In this document: positions 9,389 to 21,249 of the stretch, in pieces
Layout: every line of letters starts with the position of its first letter
Numbering within the stretch: position 1 is the stretch's first letter
Source of the DNA: Paracoccus aminovorans
Lineage (GTDB): Bacteria > Pseudomonadota > Alphaproteobacteria > Rhodobacterales > Rhodobacteraceae
DNA length: 64,000 bases
Reading direction: 5' to 3'
NCBI RefSeq assembly: GCF_001546115.1
Contig: NZ_KQ955209.1
Location: forward strand, 1,130,286 to 1,194,285
The notes under the pieces: generated by a model
The model's input: the letters and a program-made list of their open reading frames with translations, nothing else
What the model was told of the DNA's origin: nothing
Databases searched by the model: none
Translations under genes and position numbers: made by a program

Positions 9389-9412
9389 CAAGGGGCGGCA
9401 CGCCGCCCCTTG
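9389..9412 (+). terminator. 11-bp intercistronic hairpin between smoE and smoF
   Basis: CAAGGGGCGGC (9389-9399) and GCCGCCCCTTG (9402-9412) are perfect inverted repeats with a 2-nt centre. No U-tract follows. In binding-protein operons such a hairpin usually protects the 3' end of the binding-protein mRNA and reduces permease expression. That role here is inferred. Confidence 0.55.
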
Positions 9413-9470
9413 CCCCAGCCTTCCCGTTTTCATGCCTCGATTTTCATCGCCCGCGTAGGGAGGCGCGCCG

Positions 9471-10340
9471 ATGGCTACCCAACATCAAAGAACACTGGCG
9501 CGCTTCATGGTCGCGCCCTCGGTCCTGCTGCTTCTGGGCTGGATGATCGTGCCCCTGGCGATGACGCTGTGGTTCAGCTTCCAAAGCTACAACCTTCTGT
9601 CGCCCGGGATGGAGCAATTCATCGGCTTCACCAACTACAGGTATTTCCTGTCCGACCCGGCCTTCTGGCAGGCGATGGCGAACACGCTGCTGATCGTCGG
9701 CGGCGTCCTGGTCATCACTGTCGGCGGCGGCATCCTGCTGGCCTTGCTGCTGGACCAGCCGATCCGCGGCCAGGGCATGGTGCGCATCCTGATGATCGCG
9801 CCCTTCTTCATCATGCCGACCGTCTCGGCGCTGGTGTGGAAGAACATGTTCATGAACCCGGTCAACGGGCTTTTCGCCTGGATGGCCAAGGCCGTGGGCG
9901 CGCAACCGATAGATTTTCTGGCGCAATATCCGCTGATGTCGATCATCCTGATCGTCGCCTGGCAATGGCTGCCCTTTGCCACGCTGATCCTGCTGACCGC
10001 GATGCAGTCGCTCGACAGCGAGCAGATGGAGGCGGCCGAGATGGACGGCGCCGGCGCCTGGGCCAAGTTCACCCATCTGGTGCTGCCGCACCTGTCGCGC
10101 GCCATCACCGTGGTGATCCTGATCGAAACCATCTTCCTGCTTTCGGTCTTTGCCGAGATCCTGGTCACCACCAATGGCGGGCCGGGCTATGCCTCGACCA
10201 ACCTGACCTACCTCGTCTATTCGCAGGCGCTGCTGCAATACGACGTGGGGGGCGCCTCCGCCGGCGGCATCATCGCCGTCATCCTGGCCAATATCGTTGC
10301 GATCTTCCTGATGCGGATGATCGGCAAGACGCTGGAGTGA
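9471..10340 (+). CDS. smoF: Sorbitol/mannitol ABC transporter permease 1
   Basis: A 289-residue binding-protein-dependent permease (MalF-like, BPD_transp_1) with six hydrophobic segments, beginning FMVAPSVLLLLGWMIVPLAM. The EAA loop reads EAAEMDGAGAWAKFTHLVLPHL, the docking site for the SmoK ATPase. ATG 9471 is preceded by GGGAGG. The gene ends 4 nt before smoG, so the two permeases are translationally coupled. Confidence 0.93.
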   Translation: MATQHQRTLARFMVAPSVLLLLGWMIVPLAMTLWFSFQSYNLLSPGMEQFIGFTNYRYFLSDPAFWQAMANTLLIVGGVLVITVGGGILLALLLDQPIRGQGMVRILMIAPFFIMPTVSALVWKNMFMNPVNGLFAWMAKAVGAQPIDFLAQYPLMSIILIVAWQWLPFATLILLTAMQSLDSEQMEAAEMDGAGAWAKFTHLVLPHLSRAITVVILIETIFLLSVFAEILVTTNGGPGYASTNLTYLVYSQALLQYDVGGASAGGIIAVILANIVAIFLMRMIGKTLE

Positions 10341-10344
10341 TCCC

Positions 10345-11175
10345 ATGGCCCGTCGCGTTTCCGAAACCCGCCGCTGGACCTTCACCATCTTGGCATGGCT
10401 GGTCGCGCTGGCGATCTTCTTCCCGATCCTGTGGACGATCCTGACCAGCTTCAAGTCCGAGGCCGATGCCATCGCCAGCCCGCCGAAGTTCCTGTTCTTC
10501 GACTGGACGACCGAGAACTATGCCGAGGTGCAGTCCCGCTCGCCCTATTTCCGGCATTTCATGAACTCGGTCATCATCTCGGTCGGCTCGACCCTGCTGG
10601 GCCTCCTGATCGCCATTCCGGCCGCCTGGTCGATGGCCTTCCAGCCGGCCAAGCGGACCAAGGACCTGCTGATGTGGATGCTGTCCACCAAGATGATGCC
10701 GGCGGCCGGCGTGCTGATCCCGATGTATCTGATGTTCCGGTCCTTCGGGCTTCTCGACACCCGCATCGGCATCACGGTCGTGCTGATGCTGATCAACCTG
10801 CCGATCATCACCTGGATGCTCTACACCTATTTCCGCGAGATCCCGGGCGAGATCCTGGAGGCCGCGCGCATGGACGGCGCCAGCCTGTCCAAGGAGATCA
10901 TCCACGTCCTGACGCCCATGGCGGTGCCCGGCATCGCCTCGACGCTGCTGCTGAACGTCATCCTGGCCTGGAACGAGGCGTTCTGGACGCTGAACCTGAC
11001 CACCTCCAAGGCGGCGCCGCTGACGACCTTCATCGCCAGCTATTCCAGCCCCGAGGGGCTTTTCTACGCGAAACTCTCGGCGGCGAGCACCATGGCCATC
11101 GCCCCGATCCTGATCCTGGGCTGGTTCAGCCAGAAACAACTCGTGCGCGGCCTGACCTTCGGCGCGGTGAAGTGA
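10345..11175 (+). CDS. smoG: Sorbitol/mannitol ABC transporter permease 2
   Basis: A 276-residue MalG-like permease. An N-terminal membrane segment (LAWLVALAIFFPILWTILTSFK) is followed by PPKFLFFDWTTENYAEV and four or five more hydrophobic helices. The EAA loop is EAARMDGASLSKEIIHVLTP, a typical ATPase-docking signature. It pairs with SmoF to make the transmembrane pore and is followed after 9 nt by the ATPase gene. Confidence 0.93.
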   Translation: MARRVSETRRWTFTILAWLVALAIFFPILWTILTSFKSEADAIASPPKFLFFDWTTENYAEVQSRSPYFRHFMNSVIISVGSTLLGLLIAIPAAWSMAFQPAKRTKDLLMWMLSTKMMPAAGVLIPMYLMFRSFGLLDTRIGITVVLMLINLPIITWMLYTYFREIPGEILEAARMDGASLSKEIIHVLTPMAVPGIASTLLLNVILAWNEAFWTLNLTTSKAAPLTTFIASYSSPEGLFYAKLSAASTMAIAPILILGWFSQKQLVRGLTFGAVK

Positions 11176-11184
11176 GGTAACACG

Positions 11185-12183
<999 letters not shown>

Positions 12184-12191
12184 GGGACAAG

Positions 12192-13655
12192 ATGGACAGG
12201 CTTTCCAACCAGACGCTTGCGCAACTCGCCCAGCCCGGCCCCGGCTATGACCGCGCCGGCCTGCGCCCCGGCATCCTGCATTTCGGCGTCGGCAATTTCT
12301 TCCGCGCGCATCAGGCGTTCTACCTCGACCGGCTGATGAACATGGGGCTGGCCCAGGATTTCGCCATCATCGGCGCCGGGGTCATGCCGGGCGACGCCAG
12401 GATGCGCGACACGCTGGCGGCGCAAGATCACCTTTATACGCTGGTCGAGCAATCGGCCACACGCTCGGACGCCCGCGTGCTGGGGCCGATCGTCGATTAC
12501 ATCGCGCCGGGCGATCATGCGCGCGTCATCGCCACCCTGGCCGATCCGGCGATCCGCATCGTCGGGCTGACCATCACCGAAGGCGGCTATTTCATCGACG
12601 CCGCCACCGGCCATTTCGACCCCGCGCATCCCGCCATCGCCGCCGATGCGGCGACGCCCGAGGCGCCGCAGACCGTTTTCGGCCTGATCGTCGCGGGGCT
12701 GAAGGCCCGCCGCGCGGCCGGGCATCCGGCCTTTACCGTGATGTGCTGCGACAACATCCCGCATAACGGCAAGGTCACCCGCGAGGCGGTGGTGGAGACC
12801 GCGCGACTCTCGGACCCCGGACTGGCCGAGTGGATCCTGGCCAATGTCGCCTTCCCCAACGCCATGGTGGACCGCATCACCCCCGCGACCAGCGACCGCG
12901 AACGCCGCATGGTGCGCGAGGATTTCGGCATTCCCGACGCGGCGCCGGTCTTTTGCGAGGACTTCATCCAATGGGTGTTGGAGGACAATTTCCCCGCCGG
13001 CCGCCCGCCGCTGGAGAAAGCCGGCGTCGAGTTCGTCGCCGACGTGACGCCCTGGGAGCTGATGAAGATCCGCATCCTGAACGGCGGCCATGCGGTGATC
13101 GCCTATCCGGCCGGCCTGCTGGACATCCATTTCGTGCATGAGGCGATGCAGGACGCCCAGGTCCGCGCCTTCCTGGAAAAGATCGAGGCCGACGAGATCA
13201 TCCCGGCCGTGCCGCCGGTCCCGGGCACCGACCTGCAGGCCTATTTCGCCAAGGTGGCCGAGCGCTGCGCCAATCCCAAGATCGGCGACACCGTGCGCAG
13301 GCTCTGCCTCGACGGCTCGAACCGGCAGCCGAAGTTCATCGTGCCGACCATTGCGCACCGGCTGGAACGGGGGTTGCCGGTCGAGGGGCTGGCGCTGGAA
13401 TCGGCGCTGTGGTGCCGCTATTGCGCCGGCGTCACCGACAGCGGCGCGGTGATCGAGCCGAACGACCCGAACTGGGATAGCCTTGTGCCCAAGGCGCAGG
13501 CGGCGCGGACCGATCCCTCGGCCTGGCTCGGCATGGCCGAGATCTATGGCGCGACCGGGCAGGACCCGCGCTTTGCCGAACCCTTCGCGCGCTGGCTGGC
13601 GATGCTGTGGGACAAGGGCACGCGGGCCACGCTCGACGCCTATCTCGGGGCGTGA
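12192..13655 (+). CDS. mtlK: Mannitol 2-dehydrogenase / long-chain polyol dehydrogenase
   Basis: A 487-residue long-chain mannitol dehydrogenase, the normal family size. The Rossmann motif is HFGVGNFFRAHQAFYLDRL near residue 35. The catalytic-domain signature KIRILNGGHAVIAYPAGLLD (about residues 293-312) contains the family Lys and the NxxH motif. ATG 12192 with GAGGG upstream is preferred to GTG 12180, which overlaps the smoK stop. The reaction is NAD-dependent oxidation of D-mannitol to fructose (and D-arabitol to xylulose in relatives). No short-chain sorbitol dehydrogenase gene (smoS) is present in the cluster. Confidence 0.92.
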   Translation: MDRLSNQTLAQLAQPGPGYDRAGLRPGILHFGVGNFFRAHQAFYLDRLMNMGLAQDFAIIGAGVMPGDARMRDTLAAQDHLYTLVEQSATRSDARVLGPIVDYIAPGDHARVIATLADPAIRIVGLTITEGGYFIDAATGHFDPAHPAIAADAATPEAPQTVFGLIVAGLKARRAAGHPAFTVMCCDNIPHNGKVTREAVVETARLSDPGLAEWILANVAFPNAMVDRITPATSDRERRMVREDFGIPDAAPVFCEDFIQWVLEDNFPAGRPPLEKAGVEFVADVTPWELMKIRILNGGHAVIAYPAGLLDIHFVHEAMQDAQVRAFLEKIEADEIIPAVPPVPGTDLQAYFAKVAERCANPKIGDTVRRLCLDGSNRQPKFIVPTIAHRLERGLPVEGLALESALWCRYCAGVTDSGAVIEPNDPNWDSLVPKAQAARTDPSAWLGMAEIYGATGQDPRFAEPFARWLAMLWDKGTRATLDAYLGA

Positions 13656-13658
13656 GCG

Positions 13659-14315
13659 GTGGCGCGGGGGCTGATCTTCGACTGCGACGGCGTGCTCGTG
13701 GACAGCGAGCCGCTGGCCGTGGCCGAGCTCGAGGCCCTGCTGCATGGTCTGGGCGTGCCGATCGACAGCGCGCGGATCTATGACGAATTCCTCGGCCGCT
13801 CGATCCTGACCATCGTCGAGGCGGCGCGCGTTCACGGCGTCGACATGGCGCCGGCGCTGCCGGGCTTTTCGCAGGCGCTGTTTAGCCGCTTTCGCCGCGA
13901 CCTGCGCCCGGTCGAGGGGATGTCTCAGGCGCTGGCCGGGATCGCGGGGCCGCGCGCCGTGGCCTCGTCCAGCGCCCCCGACCGGCTGGCGCTGTCGCTG
14001 GCGCTGACCGGGCTCGCGCCGGTCTTCGGGCCGCATGTCTATTCCTCGACCATGGTCGCGCAGGGCAAGCCGGCGCCCGACCTGTTCCTGCTGGCCGCCG
14101 ACCGGCTGGGCCTGGCGCCCGGCGATTGCGTGGTGATCGAGGACAGCCCGGCCGGGCTGCGCGCCGCCCGCGCCGCCGGCATGCGCGCCATCGGCTTTCT
14201 GGGCGGCAGCCATGCCGGCGCCGCGCGTCTGCGCGACAAGCTGGCCGCCGAGGCGCCGGATGCGTTGATTGACCATGCCCGCGATTTGCCCAACACTCTG
14301 GCCGAACTGCGCTAG
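13659..14315 (+). CDS. HAD-family hydrolase (beta-phosphoglucomutase/sugar phosphatase type)
   Basis: A 218-residue HAD protein with a GTG start 3 nt after the dehydrogenase stop. Motif I is FDCDGVLVDSEPL (nucleophile Asp in DxD), motif II is VASSSAPDRL, the Lys of motif III lies in MVAQGKPAPDLFLLAA, and motif IV is CVVIEDSPAGLRAARAAGM. This subtype covers sugar phosphatases and beta-phosphoglucomutases. In the polyol cluster it probably removes phosphate from dead-end sugar or polyol phosphates; that role is inferred from context. Confidence 0.88.
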   Translation: MARGLIFDCDGVLVDSEPLAVAELEALLHGLGVPIDSARIYDEFLGRSILTIVEAARVHGVDMAPALPGFSQALFSRFRRDLRPVEGMSQALAGIAGPRAVASSSAPDRLALSLALTGLAPVFGPHVYSSTMVAQGKPAPDLFLLAADRLGLAPGDCVVIEDSPAGLRAARAAGMRAIGFLGGSHAGAARLRDKLAAEAPDALIDHARDLPNTLAELR

Positions 14316-14327
14316 GGGAGGACGGGC

Positions 14328-15788
14328 TTGCTGATCGCGGCGGTGGATGTGGGCTCGGCCCGCGCGCGGGCGGGGCTGTTCTCGGCCGAGGGGCGGCTTC
14401 TGGCCCGCGCCAGCCAGGGCTTTGCCGCCATCGCCGGCCCGGACCAGCAGGCCGGCCACGATTTCGCCGAGATCTGGCGCGCCGTGGCCGAGGCGCTGGC
14501 CGAGGCGCGCCGCCAGGCCGGCGCCAGCCCGGGCCAGATCCGGGCGCTGGCCTTTGACGCAACCTGCTCGCTGGTGGTCGAGGCGCCGGGCTTCGCCCCC
14601 GATGTCATCGCCTGGCACGACCACCGCGCCATTGCCGAGGCGCGCGAACTGGACGCGATGGGCCATGAGATCGTCACCCGCGCCGGCGGCGCCGTCTCGC
14701 CCGAGATGCAGACGCCGAAGCTGATGTGGCTCGCCCGGCACCGGCCCGAGGCTTGGGCAGGGTTGACCGGCATCCGCGACCTCTGCGACCAGCTGGCCTT
14801 TCGCGCCACCGGCATCGAGGCGCGCTCGCATTGCGCGACGGTGGCGAAATGGCCCTGGCTGCCCGACCGGGGCGGCTGGCAGACCGACCTGATGACCCGC
14901 GCCGGCATCGACGGCTTTCCGCGCCCCGGCGCGGTGCTGCCGGCCGGCACGCCGATCGGGCCCCTGTCGGCGGCGGGTGCGGCGGAACTGGGGCTCGACC
15001 GCGACACCATGGTCGCGGCCGGGCTGATCGACGCCTTTGCCGGCGCGCTCGGTGCGGCGCCCGAGATGCCGGCGCTGATCGCCGGCACCTCGAATTGCGT
15101 GATGGCGACCGGGCTCGGGCCGGCGCCCGCGCTGTGGGGGCCCTATCCCGGCGCCATCCTGCCCGACGAGGCGGTCAGCGAGGGCGGCCAGTCCGCGACC
15201 GGCGCGGCGCTGGAGCAGATCCGCCGGCTGTATCCGCAGCCGCAGAGCCATGACGAGATCCTGGCCCGGATCGCGCGGGCGCCGGACGAGCCGGGGCAGG
15301 GGGTGCATGTGCTGCCGGACTTCAAGGGCAGCCGCACGCCCTTTGCCGACCCGCTGATGCGCGGCACCGTCCACGGGCTTGCGCTCGACGGCAGCATCGC
15401 GGCGCTGGACGGGCTCTATTGGCGCGCGGCGGTCGGGATCGCGCTGGGAACGCGGCAGGTCATCGCCCATATGGGCCTGACGCCGCAGCGGCTGGCCATG
15501 GCTGGCGGCCAGGCGCGGGCGCCCGCCATGCGCCAGCTCTATGCCGATGCCACCGGGGCCGAGATCCACTGGCAGCCCGAGGATGCCGTGCTGCGCGGCA
15601 CCGCCATCGCCGCCGCGGCGCCGCTGGCCGGGGGCCTGCGCGCCGCCCGCGCCCGCTTTGCCCGCCCGGTCGAGATCACCCGCCCGGACCCCGCCGCCCG
15701 GGCTCGGCGCGAGGCCGACTGGCGCATCTTCCAGCGCCTGCAAGAGCAGCGCGCCGAGATCGCGGCCATGCTTCCGGCTCAGTCCTGA
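14328..15788 (+). CDS. FGGY-family carbohydrate kinase, D-ribulokinase-like
   Basis: A 486-residue sugar kinase with a TTG start preceded by GGGAGGA. The first phosphate motif is AAVDVGSARARAGLF. The segment FDATCSLVVEAPGF (about residue 79) carries the DATCS word typical of the YpCarbK/D-ribulokinase branch of FGGY kinases rather than of xylulokinase or glycerol kinase. DAFAGALGAAPEMPALIAGTS is the central FGGY core and MAGGQARAPAMRQLYADATG is the C-terminal FGGY signature. It would phosphorylate the ketose made by the upstream dehydrogenase; D-ribulose is my best guess. Its last 10 nt overlap the convergent regulator gene. Confidence 0.85.
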   Translation: MLIAAVDVGSARARAGLFSAEGRLLARASQGFAAIAGPDQQAGHDFAEIWRAVAEALAEARRQAGASPGQIRALAFDATCSLVVEAPGFAPDVIAWHDHRAIAEARELDAMGHEIVTRAGGAVSPEMQTPKLMWLARHRPEAWAGLTGIRDLCDQLAFRATGIEARSHCATVAKWPWLPDRGGWQTDLMTRAGIDGFPRPGAVLPAGTPIGPLSAAGAAELGLDRDTMVAAGLIDAFAGALGAAPEMPALIAGTSNCVMATGLGPAPALWGPYPGAILPDEAVSEGGQSATGAALEQIRRLYPQPQSHDEILARIARAPDEPGQGVHVLPDFKGSRTPFADPLMRGTVHGLALDGSIAALDGLYWRAAVGIALGTRQVIAHMGLTPQRLAMAGGQARAPAMRQLYADATGAEIHWQPEDAVLRGTAIAAAAPLAGGLRAARARFARPVEITRPDPAARARREADWRIFQRLQEQRAEIAAMLPAQS

Positions 15789-16711
15789 AGCAGCCCGGCC
15801 GCGGTCGCGGCATCGGTGATCAGCCCGCTGACCAGCCCGCCCTGCAGCGCGCCCCGGATCGCCGGCAGCTTGTCGAGCCCATGCGCCGCGCCGATGACCA
15901 GCGTGCTGGCCCGGGGCGGGATCGGCGCCGAGGCGACGCGGTCGTTGCTGAGCCCCTCGATCAGCCGGCCTTGGGCGTCATAGGCCCAGCCGGTGATCTC
16001 GCCCACCGCGCCGGCGGCGACCAGAGCGTCGAGATCCGGCTGCGACAGGAACCCGTCCAGCATCAGCGGCGCGGCCGCCCCCACGGTGCCGATGCCCAGG
16101 AAAGCCACGGCGGCTTCCGAGGACATGCGGATCAGCCGCTGAATGCTGGGCTGGCCGTTCACCGCCTGCCGCTCATGCACGGTGGGCGCGATCACCGGCA
16201 GCGGCATCGGGAAGCTGCGCGCCGTCACCAGGTCCGACAGGGTGAACAGCACGTTGTAATAGGCGGTCGAGCCGTCCGGAGCGATATTGCCGGTCAGCGA
16301 CACGATGCGGTGCTGCGGGCAGTCGATATGCGGCAGCTGCGCGATGGCGGCGCGCAGGGTGCGGCCGGTGCCGATCGCCATGGTCATCGGCTCGGGCCGG
16401 CGCAGCCATTGCTCGATGGTGTCGGCCAGCATCAAGGCCACCCCGGCCTCGGGCGCGTCCGCGGGCGCCACCTCGCAGAAGGCCAGCCGCCAGCGCCGGC
16501 GCAGCGCCTCGGCCAGGTCCATGCAATGGGCAAAGGGGTGGTCGATGCGGATCTTGACGATGCCCTCGGCCATGGCCTGCGCCACCAGCCGTTGCGCGGT
16601 CTGGCGCGACACGCCCATGATCCCGGCGATCTCGTCCTGGGTCTTGCCGGCGACATGGGAAAGCCACGCCGCCTTGGCGGCCTGTTCCAGTTTCCGGCCC
16701 TGGTTCGACAT
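15779..16711 (-). CDS. smoC: SorC/DeoR-family sugar-responsive transcriptional regulator of the polyol cluster
   Basis: A 310-residue protein read from the ATG at 16711 (GGAAGG upstream); a further in-frame start at 16753 would add 14 residues. An N-terminal helix-turn-helix (AGKTQDEIAGIMGVSRQTAQRLVAQAM, residues about 22-48) is followed by the SorC sugar-binding domain (SLTGNIAPDGSTAYYNVLFTL, AVAFLGIGTVGAAAPLM, LVIGAAHGLDKLPAIRGAL). In this family a phosphorylated sugar releases the protein from operators. It is encoded convergently at the end of the operon it probably controls, overlapping the kinase gene by 10 nt. A promoter with an overlapping inverted repeat lies upstream. Confidence 0.9.
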   Translation of the reverse strand: MSNQGRKLEQAAKAAWLSHVAGKTQDEIAGIMGVSRQTAQRLVAQAMAEGIVKIRIDHPFAHCMDLAEALRRRWRLAFCEVAPADAPEAGVALMLADTIEQWLRRPEPMTMAIGTGRTLRAAIAQLPHIDCPQHRIVSLTGNIAPDGSTAYYNVLFTLSDLVTARSFPMPLPVIAPTVHERQAVNGQPSIQRLIRMSSEAAVAFLGIGTVGAAAPLMLDGFLSQPDLDALVAAGAVGEITGWAYDAQGRLIEGLSNDRVASAPIPPRASTLVIGAAHGLDKLPAIRGALQGGLVSGLITDAATAAGLLQD

Positions 16712-16799
16712 CGCTTCGCCTTCCGCCCTGCGGGTGGTTCCCGCGCCGGCCATGTCTAGCTTGGCCCGGTGTCGCCTGTCCAGCCGCCGCGCCGCTCGC

Positions 16800-16841
16800 G
16801 CTTCTGTGAATAATTTACAGAAGCTATGTCGGTTCCGTCAA
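16800..16841 (-). promoter_or_regulatory. smoC promoter with overlapping 8-bp inverted-repeat operator
   Basis: On the minus strand TTGACG (16841-16836) and TAAATT (16817-16812) are separated by 18 nt, a good sigma-70-type pair. The perfect inverted repeat GCTTCTGT (16800-16807) / ACAGAAGC (16817-16824), spacer 9 nt, lies on top of the -10 and the expected start point. This is the layout of an autorepressed regulator. The inner text TTATTCAC resembles the word next to the smoE -10. Confidence 0.55.
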
Positions 16842-16874
16842 TTATTTTACAAAATTCCCTTTAATAAAAAATGG

Positions 16875-16904
16875 TTTACTAAAATTGCATTCTAGGATTA
16901 ACAT
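16875..16904 (+). promoter_or_regulatory. Candidate acs promoter
   Basis: TTTACT (16875-16880) and TAACAT (16899-16904) are spaced by 18 nt within a locally AT-rich stretch (16810-16915) that contrasts with the GC-rich surroundings. The acs start codon is 92 nt further on. Matches to consensus are only moderate. Confidence 0.35.
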
Positions 16905-16996
16905 TCGACATATTCGGAGTGTCGAGGCCGGCACAGGCGCCAGAGGAGGGTGCCGCCGTGCCGCCGCCAGCCGCATCGCCAGGAGAGGAGCCCGTC

Positions 16997-18952
<1,956 letters not shown>

Positions 18953-18960
18953 CGCGGGGC

Positions 18961-18983
18961 CCGGCGCGACAACCTCGCGCCGG
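18961..18983 (+). terminator. 9-bp hairpin downstream of acs
   Basis: CCGGCGCGA (18961-18969) pairs perfectly with TCGCGCCGG (18975-18983) around a 5-nt loop, starting 9 nt after the acs stop. A second 8-bp hairpin (19002-19009 with 19018-19025) follows. Neither has a clear U-tract; together they probably set the acs mRNA end. The rest of the roughly 200-nt gap before the DUF485 gene shows nothing else. Confidence 0.5.
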
Positions 18984-19155
18984 ACCTTCGCCTTTCCGAC
19001 CCCGCGGGCGGCACGCTGCCCGCGGACCGGTCGCGGCTTGGCTGCCGATTGCGCGCCCGCGCCGCGATCCCATGCAATGAGGGACCAGATCATCCGGCCG
19101 AGGAGGACCGCCCGGACGACCTGACCGCAGCCCGTGCAGGAGGAACACGACGGAC

Positions 19156-19464
19156 ATGGAACAGAACCTCGCAGACCGGATCGCCGCCGATCCGAACTAT
19201 CAGCAGCTGAAATCAAGCAGGTCCCGCTTTGGCTGGATTCTGACCCTGGCCATGCTGGTGGTCTATTACGGCTACATCACGCTGATCGCCTTCGACAAGG
19301 AGGCGCTGGCCGCGCGCATCGGCGACGGCGTGATGACCTGGGGCATCCCCATCGGCTTCGGCGTCATCATCTTCACCATCGTCGTGACCGGCATCTATGT
19401 GCGCCGCGCCAACAGCGAGTTCGACGATCTCAACGAAAAGATCAAGCGGGAGGCGCTGAAATGA
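19156..19464 (+). CDS. DUF485 family inner-membrane protein (YjcH-like, ActP partner)
   Basis: A 102-residue protein with two hydrophobic segments ([22 protein letters not shown] and [21 protein letters not shown]), the DUF485 layout. The N-terminal [17 protein letters not shown] matches the usual YjcH start. In E. coli the homologue yjcH lies between acs and actP, as here. AGGAGG lies about 12 nt before the ATG. The stop overlaps the actP start (ATGA), so translation is coupled. Its biochemical role is not established. Confidence 0.93.
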   Translation: MEQNLADRIAADPNYQQLKSSRSRFGWILTLAMLVVYYGYITLIAFDKEALAARIGDGVMTWGIPIGFGVIIFTIVVTGIYVRRANSEFDDLNEKIKREALK

Positions 19465-21176
19465 GCCGCATCACCCAACGCTTCGCGGCCGCGGCCGCGC
19501 TGGCGCTGACCCCGGGCCTTGCGCTGGCCGACGCCATCCAGGGCGGCGGCGAGAAGCAGGCCACCAACTGGACCGCGATCATCATGTTTGCGGGCTTCGT
19601 GGTGCTGACGCTGTTCATCACCAAATGGGCCGCGGCCAAGACCAAGTCGGCGGCGGATTTCTATACCGCCGGCGGCGGCATCTCGGGCTTCCAGAACGGG
19701 CTGGCCATCGCGGGCGACTACATGTCCGCCGCCTCGTTCCTGGGCATTTCCGCCGCGGTGATGACCTCGGGCTATGACGGGCTGATCTATTCCATCGGCT
19801 TCCTGGTCGGCTGGCCGATCCTGACCTTCCTGATGGCGGAACGCCTGCGCAACCTCGGCAAGTTCACCTTTGCCGACGTGGCGGCCTTCCGCTTCGCCCA
19901 GACGCCGGTGCGGATCTTTGCCGCCTCGGGCACGCTGGTCGTGGTCGCCTTCTATCTGATCGCGCAGATGGTCGGCGCCGGCTCGCTGATCGAGCTGCTG
20001 TTCGGCCTCGACTACTGGATCGCGGTGGTGATCGTCGGCGCGCTGATGATGATCTATGTGCTGTTCGGCGGCATGACCGCGACGACCTGGGTGCAGATCA
20101 TCAAGGCCTGCCTGCTGCTGGGCGGCGCATCCTTCATGGCCTTCATGGTGATGTGGAAATACGGCTTCTCGCCCGAGGCCATGTTCGCCGATGCCGTGCG
20201 CGTCAAGGCCGATCTTGCCACCGCCGCCGGCAAGACCCCCGAGGAAGCCGCCACCGCCGGCCAGTCGATCATGGGTCCGGGCACCTTCATCAAGGACCCG
20301 ATCTCGGCCATCAGCTTCGGCATGGCGCTGATGTTCGGCACCGCCGGCCTGCCGCATATCCTGATGCGCTTCTTCACCGTCCCCAGCGCCAAGGAAGCGC
20401 GCAAGTCGGTGATGTGGGCGACCGGCTGGATCGGCTATTTCTACCTGCTGACCTTCATCATCGGCTTCGGCGCCATCACCTTCGTGCTGACCAACCCGGG
20501 CTTCCTGGGCGCGGACGGCAAGCTGATGGGTGGCAACAACATGGCGGCCGTGCATCTGGCCCATGCCGTCGGCGGCAACGTCTTCCTGGGCTTCATCTCG
20601 GCCGTGGCCTTTGCCACCATCCTGGCGGTGGTCGCCGGCCTGACGCTCTCGGGCGCCTCGGCGGTCAGCCATGACCTCTATGCGACCGTCATCAAGAAGG
20701 GCAACCCCGAGCCGGGCAGCGAGCTGCGCGTGTCGCGCATGACCACCATCGCGCTTGGCATCGTCGCGGTGGTGCTGGGCATCGCCTTCAAGAACCAGAA
20801 CATCGCCTTCATGGTGTCGCTGGCCTTCGCCGTCGCCGCCTCGGCCAACTTCCCGGTGCTGTTCATGTCGGTGCTGTGGAAGGATTGCACCACGCGCGGC
20901 GCGGTGATCGGCGGCTTCCTGGGGCTGATCTCCTCGGTGGTGCTGACGGTGCTGTCGCCCTCGGTCTGGGAAGCGACGCTGGGCAATCCTGAAGGCTCGG
21001 CGCCCTTCCCCTATACCTCGCCGGCGCTGTTCTCGATGACGCTAGCCTTCGTGGGGATCTGGCTGTTCTCGAAGCTGGACAACAGCCGTCGGGCGCAGAT
21101 CGACCGCGCGGGCTTCCTGGCCCAGCAGGTGCGCTCGGAAACCGGGATCGGCGCGTCCGAAGCCTCGTCGCACTAA
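19461..21176 (+). CDS. actP: Cation/acetate symporter (sodium:solute symporter family)
   Basis: A 571-residue protein. The ATG at 19461 overlaps the DUF485 stop. A signal-like N-terminus ([19 protein letters not shown], cleavage near ALA) is typical of ActP. Core SSS motifs are visible: [21 protein letters not shown] followed by [26 protein letters not shown] text ([17 protein letters not shown]), and [16 protein letters not shown]. It has about 13 TM segments. It imports acetate with a cation for Acs. A perfect hairpin terminator follows directly. Confidence 0.95.
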   Translation: MSRITQRFAAAAALALTPGLALADAIQGGGEKQATNWTAIIMFAGFVVLTLFITKWAAAKTKSAADFYTAGGGISGFQNGLAIAGDYMSAASFLGISAAVMTSGYDGLIYSIGFLVGWPILTFLMAERLRNLGKFTFADVAAFRFAQTPVRIFAASGTLVVVAFYLIAQMVGAGSLIELLFGLDYWIAVVIVGALMMIYVLFGGMTATTWVQIIKACLLLGGASFMAFMVMWKYGFSPEAMFADAVRVKADLATAAGKTPEEAATAGQSIMGPGTFIKDPISAISFGMALMFGTAGLPHILMRFFTVPSAKEARKSVMWATGWIGYFYLLTFIIGFGAITFVLTNPGFLGADGKLMGGNNMAAVHLAHAVGGNVFLGFISAVAFATILAVVAGLTLSGASAVSHDLYATVIKKGNPEPGSELRVSRMTTIALGIVAVVLGIAFKNQNIAFMVSLAFAVAASANFPVLFMSVLWKDCTTRGAVIGGFLGLISSVVLTVLSPSVWEATLGNPEGSAPFPYTSPALFSMTLAFVGIWLFSKLDNSRRAQIDRAGFLAQQVRSETGIGASEASSH

Positions 21177-21184
21177 GCAAGATC

Positions 21185-21218
21185 GGCCGGGGCGTGCCCA
21201 CGCGCGCGCGCCCCGGCC
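21185..21218 (+). terminator. Terminator hairpin after actP
   Basis: GGCCGGGGCG (21185-21194) and CGCCCCGGCC (21209-21218) form a perfect 10-bp stem 8 nt after the actP stop, followed by TTCT. It separates the acetate operon from the receiver gene. Confidence 0.6.
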
Positions 21219-21249
21219 TTCTGCCTTGCCGCAGCATCGCGAGGACGGG

